From assembly GCF_964204645.1 (NCBI RefSeq), contig NC_134026.1, positions 16,076,650-16,140,649 of the forward strand: a DNA stretch of 64,000 bases, given 5' to 3'. This DNA is from Tubulanus polymorphus. Taxonomy: Eukaryota > Nemertea > Palaeonemertea > Tubulaniformes > Tubulanidae. The stretch's first letter is position 1; the number at the start of each line of letters is the position of its first letter. Shown here one piece after another: positions 58,863 through 64,000 of the stretch. The position numbers and the translations under genes are program-made. The notes beneath the pieces were generated by a model. It made no database searches. It had not been told where the DNA came from and worked only from the letters and a program-made list of their open reading frames with translations.

Positions 58863-60108
58863 ATGAATGGGAGTTATATAAGTCCTTCTGAGAATTCTAG
58901 AATATCTAATGCTATTAAAGCAGAAAGATCACATCATATAATTACTCATAATCCTTCTAATATTAATCCTGATGAAACTTTATATGTTAGAATCCCTAGA
59001 TTAACACAAAATACTTTTTATGTTCCAAATAGTATTTATTAATCAGCTGATATAAAAGTAACCGGTAATAATGATAATTATGTTATTGATAATGTTGGAA
59101 GATATTTGATTAAAAATTTAACTACGAAGATTGGTCCAGAAACGGTTTTCTCATTAGATGATTATAATTTATTTATGCTTTATAAAGATTTATGGTTAAC
59201 AAAAGAAAATAGAAATAATATGATATTTCAAGGGATCCAATCAGAAAACCAAAATAAATTAAGATCAGAAGCTAATAATGCAGTAGTAACTAATGATGTA
59301 GATAATTTGATTAAAAAGATTTATGGAAGCAAATAAAATTCCATTAGACTTTGAATTGATGAATAATAATGCACCTTTATATGAATACGCAATTCAAGAA
59401 GATGTTATATTCGAAATAACATTTGCTCCTGTAAATGAAATTGTATTATATAGCGTTGTTAAAGATATGGGTTATAAATTATCGAATATATGTTTAGAAT
59501 ATGATACAGTAACTGATGAAAATATTGCTAACTCAATTCAAACTCAATACAATCAAGGATTTTCATTATTATATGATTATATTGATAAATTTAAAACTGT
59601 AACTATTAATGCAAATGATGAAATAATTAATGAGAATATTAACTTCCCAAGAAGATCTATTAAAGGTATATTAATATTTTTTACCATTGCAACATATTCT
59701 AATGGCGCAATAAATGTTGATAATTATTATAATCCTGAGATAACAAAAGTAGAAATAACTATCGAAGGAATAGCAAATAAAATATTTTGTCAAGGAATGA
59801 GAATGATAGATCAATGGCCAGAAATTAGAAAACATTTTATGAATGAAAAAGTAAAATCATCTGAAAATTGTAATAGTAATCAAATTGAATATTATACCAG
59901 CAATAAATATGCATTATGGTTAGATTGCAGAACAACTGAAGATAATTTTTTACATGGTTCTGGGAAAAAACTACAGAACACTAAAGATGTAATACAATTA
60001 TTCATGAAAAAGAAGAAAGGAAGCTTAAATTTCAAAATGCACATTTATATTATATCTGACGCGCAATTAAATATTATGAATTCTCAATTAGAAAGTATTC
60101 AATATTAG
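58863..60108 (+). pseudogene. Major capsid protein (double jelly-roll, hexon-like), two breaks
   Basis: Starts at TAAATAAATG after a seven-T run; about 415 codons. N-terminal half: LYVRIPRLTQNTFYVPNSIY, then VIDNVGRYLIKNLTTKIG and DYNLFMLYKDLWLTKENR. C-terminal half: FPRRSIKGILIFFT, ALWLDCRTTEDNFLHGSGKK and a final HIYIISDAQLNIMNSQLESI. These are the blocks of the Polinton major capsid protein (PY), a double jelly-roll related to adenovirus hexon; trimers form the capsid faces. Breaks: TAA at 59040 and a frameshift at about 59320. Assignment by motif reading; length agrees with the shorter members of the family. Confidence 0.8.
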
Positions 60109-60138
60109 AAATATTAAGTTAAAATTAACGATATATAA

Positions 60139-61139
60139 ATGGGTGGTAAAAAACTCCTAATACTAAAGAACATTATTTAAGAAATCTATATTACAACCCT
60201 GAGAGTTCGGTTGCTTATTCTTCTGTAAAAAATATATGGCGCCAAATAAAACAAGATAAATTTGATAAGATAATCCCACAAAATTTTGTTAAATATAAAG
60301 ATATAAATGATTTTATGTTAGAGCAACCAACATATACAACGCATAAAAAAATTGTTAGAAAATATAAAACTCGTAAAACTAAGTTATGTAGATCAACAGT
60401 GGCAAGGAGATTTAATTGATATGAAAAATGTTAAGAAAGATAATGATGATTATTGGTTGATCTTAAACATAATTGATATTTTTAGTCGTTATGTACGGAG
60501 CTTCCCACTTTATAGAAAAGATGCCCAAACATCACATGTTTTAAGAAAATTTCTTTCAGGTGGTAAACTAAAGCCAGAAAAAATTCAATTTGATGATGGA
60601 AAAGAATTTGATAATTCATCTGTTTATGAACTCTTAAATGTTCATAATATTAAATATTTTTCAACAAAATCGGTTAAAAAAGCAGCAGTTGTTGAACGAT
60701 TTAATAGAACATTGAGAACAAGAATATCAAAATATTTCACTATTGGAATGAAACCTATTGATGCTAGAAAACCTGAAATTGTTTGGAATAATTTATATGG
60801 GGCATTTCTTGTAGATGATTTTGGTGAACCTAAATTTAAAGTTGGTCAAAATGTTAGAATTTCTAAATATAAAAAGATATTCGATAAAGGATACGATCGA
60901 AATTTTACTAGGGAAATATACAAAATAAAAAAGGTAATAACAACAAAACCATATGTCTATAAATTAGAAGATTTAGATGGTGAAGAAGTTGATAGGTATT
61001 TTTATGAAGAAGAATTGAGTTTAACTACTGAAAGACTAGAACAAGAATATAAAATTGAAAAAGTATTTAAATAAAAACTGTTAAAAGAAAAAAATATTCT
61101 TTAGTAAAATGGGTTGGATGGCCAGATAAATTTAAGTAA
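60139..61139 (+). pseudogene. Retroviral-type integrase (Polinton INT), broken
   Basis: rve core: first Asp in QGDLIDMKN, second in FDDGKEFDN, Glu in AAVVERFNRTLR. An N-terminal helical region with HYLRNLYYNPES precedes it. The C-terminus has an SH3-like KFKVGQNVRISKYK segment and a chromodomain-like YSLVKWVGWPDKF. Breaks: frameshifts at about 60150, 60355 and 61072, and an apparent internal deletion at about 60748, where the helix and tyrosine-rich part after RISKYFT is missing and the frame resumes at MKPIDARKPEIVW. The enzyme joins element ends to host DNA. Starts at TATATAAATG. Confidence 0.9.
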
Positions 61140-61167
61140 GTAATCAAGTAAAATTAAAAATATATAA

Positions 61168-61775
61168 ATGAATAAGGAATCATTTATATTTGAACCTCAT
61201 AATATGTTAATTTCTGGCGTAACAAATTGTGGAAAAACTTATTTTATATTAAATTTATTAGAAACTATTTATAAAACTATTTTGATAATATAGTATCATT
61301 TTGTCCAACGTATGAATTTAATCAAACTTATGATAGAAATATTACTAGAAATAATAAATTCATTATATTAGATCCTAAAACAGTTAAAGAAAATTTAGAT
61401 AATTGTATTAAAATAGCAATTGATATTTATAAAGGATCAAATACATTATTCATTATAGATGATTGTGCTTATCTACATGATTCAAAAATTAGAGAGAGTG
61501 AGTTATGCTATTTAGCTTTCTCTGGGAGACATTTTGGGATAACAACATGGGTTTTAAATCAAAAATATAATTCAATTGTTAAAGATTTTAGGGAGAATAT
61601 AAGATTTCTAGTTTTATTTTATAACAAAGATAGAAAATCGATGAAAAATGCACTTGAGGAAAATGATATTATTCCACATGATTTACATAATGAATATATG
61701 GATAAATTGAAAAATAATAAAAGATCAAAATTACTATTTCGATTACAACACCCATTTAAATATGAATTTATTTAA
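61168..61775 (+). pseudogene. FtsK/HerA-type DNA-packaging ATPase (A32-like), one frameshift
   Basis: Walker A SGVTNCGKT at residues 16-24, a frameshift at about 61275, then the arginine-region segment, Walker B TLFIIDDCA, and SGRHFGITTWVLNQKYNSIV with the conserved Gln, followed by KDFRENIRFLVLFYNKDR. About 202 codons, the normal length for Polinton ATPases. It pumps DNA into the capsid. The start TATATAAATG is 28 bases past the end of the integrase. Only one lesion is seen, so this gene is among the less decayed. Confidence 0.92.
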
Positions 61776-61778
61776 ATT

Positions 61779-61952
61779 CAACTGGCTTGTTAATCTAGTT
61801 GAATTCTAGTTACATTCTAGTTGAATTCTAGTTATTGGTAGTTGGAACAAAATCAACTAGATTTAACAAGAAATAAATAAAAACAACAATATATCAACTA
61901 GCTTGATAATCTAGTTGAATTCTAGTTACATTCTAGTTGAATTCTAGTTGCA
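61779..61952. repeat. Paired direct repeats of CTAGTTGAATTCTAGTT
   Basis: Two ~56-bp direct repeats (61779-61834 and 61894-61950), each with two copies of CTAGTTGAATTCTAGTT separated by ACATT. Each short unit is nearly an inverted repeat around GAATTC. They fill the gap between the ATPase stop and the next gene start. Possible regulatory or recombination site; function unknown. Confidence 0.8.
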
Positions 61953-61981
61953 ACAATACAACTAATTTGTTTGTTATATAA

Positions 61982-62574
61982 ATGGGAGGTGAAAAGAAAA
62001 TAAAATCTAAAAATGGTGATGTTCCACTTGAAAAAACTTTAGATGATTTAGGAATAACAGAAACAAAATTAACTCCAGATGATGGTGCTTTAAATAATGT
62101 TACAACACAAATAATAATTATGAATATTATCTTTATTGCAAACATCAATTAGAAATATTAATAGCGTCTGGAAAATGTAAAAATTTTATCGGTAAAAATT
62201 TAACTTATAATGAATTAGATACAATGAAATCAGATGAAATTATTAGATTATTTAAGATTTATGAAACCGCGAGAACAGCTAGAATTAATGATGCGATATC
62301 AGAAAATGTAGTAAAAGGTTATAGTAAATTATGTAATCATATGCTGCCAATTCAAGATGAAAATAGATTATATGCTGATTTAAAAAATGATTATTTAGTT
62401 ATGACTGAATTAAATAAATGGATTGGATATTTATCATTTCAATTAGGTGGATTTATGACATTATTATCAACTGGAGTTATAACATTTTCAAATATTGAAA
62501 GTAAAAATATTTCTATAATAAATGAACAAGGTGGAAGAAGTGAAGAAAAAACCGAGAAGTCCGAAACAAATTGA
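61982..62574 (+). pseudogene. Viral protein of unknown function, one frameshift (~197 aa)
   Basis: Starts at TATATAAATG. N-terminus Lys/Asp-rich with LEKTLDDLGITETKL; frameshift at about 62115; then ASGKCKNFIGKNLTYNELD, RLFKIYETARTARINDAISE and a weakly hydrophobic segment (LSFQLGGFMTLLSTGVITF). The pattern is familiar to me from Polinton-like elements of other invertebrates, but with no assigned function. Its 3' end overlaps the next gene by 53 bases in another frame. Confidence 0.6.
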
Positions 62575-62899
62575 ATGGTCTCGGCAATTAGGAATTAAAT
62601 CACAACAATATAAAAAAGCTGTAAAAGAAAAAATAAGTAATAGAAATGGTGAAAATATTGTTATTTCTACTCCATCTAATAAAAGATTATTTGATAAATA
62701 TCTATATTTTACAGCTGGATTTGTAATTGTATTCATTTTGATTGGGTGTAGTTGGTATAAGAAATCAAATAAAATTCATGATATTAATAATTCCGAAACA
62801 ACTGAAATTAAAATCGAAAATACTTCTGAAATTCCAAAATTGACAATAAAAAAATGGATTAATATTTTAGAAAAAAGCAAAAAAAATAGTTTTTTTTAA
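62522..62899 (+). CDS. Viral single-pass membrane protein (125 aa)
   Basis: Intact. Basic N-terminal region (KKKPRSPKQIEWSRQL), one membrane helix at residues 60-78 (YLYFTAGFVIVFILIGCSWY) and a Lys/Asn-rich tail. Starts at TAATAAATG inside the previous gene. Last recognisable gene of the element before the composition changes. Function unknown. Confidence 0.7.
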   Translation: MNKVEEVKKKPRSPKQIEWSRQLGIKSQQYKKAVKEKISNRNGENIVISTPSNKRLFDKYLYFTAGFVIVFILIGCSWYKKSNKIHDINNSETTEIKIENTSEIPKLTIKKWINILEKSKKNSFF

Positions 62900-62930
62900 A
62901 TTGATTGAATATCACCTTGATATTAAACCT

Positions 62931-63799
62931 AATTAATAGTTAGTTAAGTTGTTTCTTATTTTGAAGCTTTTACTTGAATATTGTATTACAGTCGTTTCTT
63001 ATTATTAGTTTTTTCTTAAATTGAAAGATGGCAGCACTGGGTGTGATGCTGAAATGAATATTTGAATTTGAATTTGTTAATCAATTACCATGGATAATTT
63101 GATTAAAAATTAGATCATAATTAAGTTAAAAATCCATAATTCATTTATCAGTTTTCATTCTTATATTCTTTTCATTCGGAATAATTTGTAATTTCAAATA
63201 ACGTAAATACCGTTTATATTGACTTTTGAGTGTTTTAGCTAAGTATATAAGGCAATTCATTCCACCACTGGAGTGCCGCCGGGCTTGGCTTGCAGGGGCA
63301 TTTCGAAAATGCACCTTTGTCCACCCTCCGTGGTTCTCCTTCAGTTTCGACTTTCGATCCTCCTTTCGGGGGTAAGGGGTTGATAGGAAATGCATTAGGC
63401 GCCTTTATTGTAATGTGTTTCCTGTCAACCATTGAAGGAGAATTGGTGAGGCGTGGGTCGCAGGGGTGTAATTAGAAATGTTGGGAGATAGGTATCTCGT
63501 GGCTCCTCAAGTCAAGTCGGGTGGTTTTGCTAAAACTTACCTTGAAAACTGAATTCCTTTTAATCACGAGAGAGAATGTATCCTGTGTGTTGTATGTACT
63601 GCGTGCTTATTATATAACTGCTAGCTATCCAATATAACTACAACGTTTGAATTGCAACACCTGTTTGATCGATCATTATTCAAATGAAGTACTCTCTTAT
63701 AATAACATGTAACAGATGTTTGGCTGGCATGATTATAGTTGTTCGTAAAACGACTAAGGTCATATTGGATTCTAGATATTCATTATTTTTATTTTTCAT
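62931..63799. other. Flanking DNA right of the viral element
   Basis: Base composition returns to host-like, with a GC-rich patch at 63260-63480. A short - strand frame at 63235-63432 has QWWNELPYIL near its end, reminiscent of the extreme C-terminus of some retroelement or transposon proteins, but too little to assign. No terminal repeat of the viral element recognised. Confidence 0.4.
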
Positions 63800-64000
63800 T
63801 TAATCAACAATTTCTAAATCATGATGACCGTCTTCATTTTTTCCATGATAGATTATTTTAAATCCTTCCAAATCTTTTAATTCCTCTGTACTCAATGAAA
63901 CCCATTTATCAGGTAAAAATACTTTAAATTCTCGCGATGTACTAACATTACAGTAGCTTAAATTCGCTGATACTTCCTCTTCATATTTAGTTTTTATCTT
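63800..64000 (-). CDS. 3' end of an unidentified open frame leaving the window
   Basis: At least 66 codons without a stop on the - strand, ending GATTAA at 63800. It contains REFKVFLPDKWVSLSTEELK and ends HHDLEIVD. Codon use is A/T-rich like the viral block (AAA, GAA, TTA), so it may belong to a second element or a displaced part of this one, though about 900 bp of host-like DNA separates them. Family not recognised. Confidence 0.5.
   Translation of the reverse strand, partial: KIKTKYEEEVSANLSYCNVSTSREFKVFLPDKWVSLSTEELKDLEGFKIIYHGKNEDGHHDLEIVD

Larger units (their letters stand above)
41621..62524. promoter_or_regulatory. TAAATG start motifs of the viral genes (candidate late promoters)
   Basis: TAAATG overlaps the start codon at + strand ATGs 41624, 54612, 54963, 55209, 55652, 56104, 58863, 60139, 61168, 61982 and 62522, and at - strand ATG 53770. 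The extended form is TATATAAATG, TAAATAAATG or TAATAAATG. T-runs of six or seven lie 10-20 bases upstream at 54612, 54963, 56104 and 58863. The penton start at 53839 has the variant TAAATAATG. The start at 57384, which overlaps the preceding gene, has none. Poxvirus late promoters have this same TAAATG at the ATG with a T-rich upstream element. Function here is inferred. Confidence 0.7.
41600..62930. mobile_element. Polinton/Maverick-like integrated DNA virus, decayed
   Basis: A sharply AT-rich block holding the Polinton core set: protein-primed family-B polymerase, retroviral-type integrase, FtsK/A32-like ATPase, penton-like and hexon-like capsid proteins, plus a zinc-finger late-transcription-factor-like protein and small membrane proteins. 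Most genes run on the + strand; the zinc-finger gene is on the -. Its own length without the inserted BEL element is about 15 kb, within the 15-20 kb usual for the class. No terminal inverted repeats and no adenain-type protease were found, so part of the element was probably deleted. The boundaries are where composition changes and are good to about 100-200 bp. Confidence 0.9.

Noticed and set aside
41600-62930. Alternative genetic code to explain the many in-frame stops in the viral genes
   Set aside because: All three stop codons occur, frameshifts are equally common, and the intact small genes end in normal stops; decay or sequence error explains it.
41500-63130. Terminal inverted repeats of the viral element
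   Set aside because: Comparing both edges by eye showed no convincing complementary sequence; a computed self-alignment of 40-42 kb against 62-64 kb would settle it.

Overview
The window is animal genomic DNA, AT-rich and repeat-rich, probably from a marine invertebrate. Two spliced host genes support this. A complete five-exon glial-cells-missing (GCM) transcription factor lies on the + strand (19010-22381, 515 aa). Two 3' exons of an oxytocin/vasopressin-family neurophysin precursor lie on the - strand (25761-27282). They are convergent, with about 2.8 kb between their 3' ends. A lophotrochozoan host is my guess from the overall flavour of the repeats; the sequence does not prove it.

Layout. 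1-482: array of E2F-like palindromes that starts outside the window. About 0.5-5.6 kb: decayed LINE retrotransposon (ORF1; ORF2 with endonuclease and reverse transcriptase), with a duplicated 3' end separated by (TA)n tracts. 6.2-18 kb: mostly non-coding, with a tRNA-derived SINE, one copy of a ~750-bp dispersed repeat and another (TA)n tract. 18.05-22.9 kb: GCM gene with a candidate TATA box and polyA signal. 24.2-24.4 kb: BEL integrase scrap. 25.7-27.3 kb: neurophysin exons. 27.9-41.6 kb: non-autonomous DNA transposons (two copies of a terminal-inverted-repeat element with opposite interiors, a hAT-like MITE, a broken Harbinger carrying a long inverted repeat), minisatellites built on a GTCGAC hairpin, and LINE tails.

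41.6-62.9 kb is the main object: an AT-rich, decayed integrated DNA virus of the Polinton/Maverick type. It has a protein-primed family-B DNA polymerase interrupted by an intein, a zinc-finger protein resembling the VLTF3 late transcription factor of large DNA viruses, penton-like and double-jelly-roll-like capsid proteins, several small membrane proteins, a retroviral-type integrase and an A32/FtsK-like packaging ATPase. Twelve of its fourteen gene starts carry TAAATG overlapping the start codon, usually after a T-rich stretch, which is the arrangement of poxvirus late promoters. No maturation protease or terminal inverted repeat was found. The polymerase stops inside its intein, so a deletion has removed the rest of that gene. 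A BEL/Pao LTR retrotransposon (46986-53269, - strand, 5-bp target duplication, almost identical LTRs) has landed inside the transcription-factor gene.

How the viral genes would have worked together: polymerase for replication, integrase for insertion, capsid proteins and ATPase for particles, and the zinc-finger protein for late transcription from the TAAATG starts. Nearly every large gene is now broken by stops and frameshifts, while several small ones remain open. The right edge (63800-64000) holds the 3' end of another open frame on the - strand that leaves the window.
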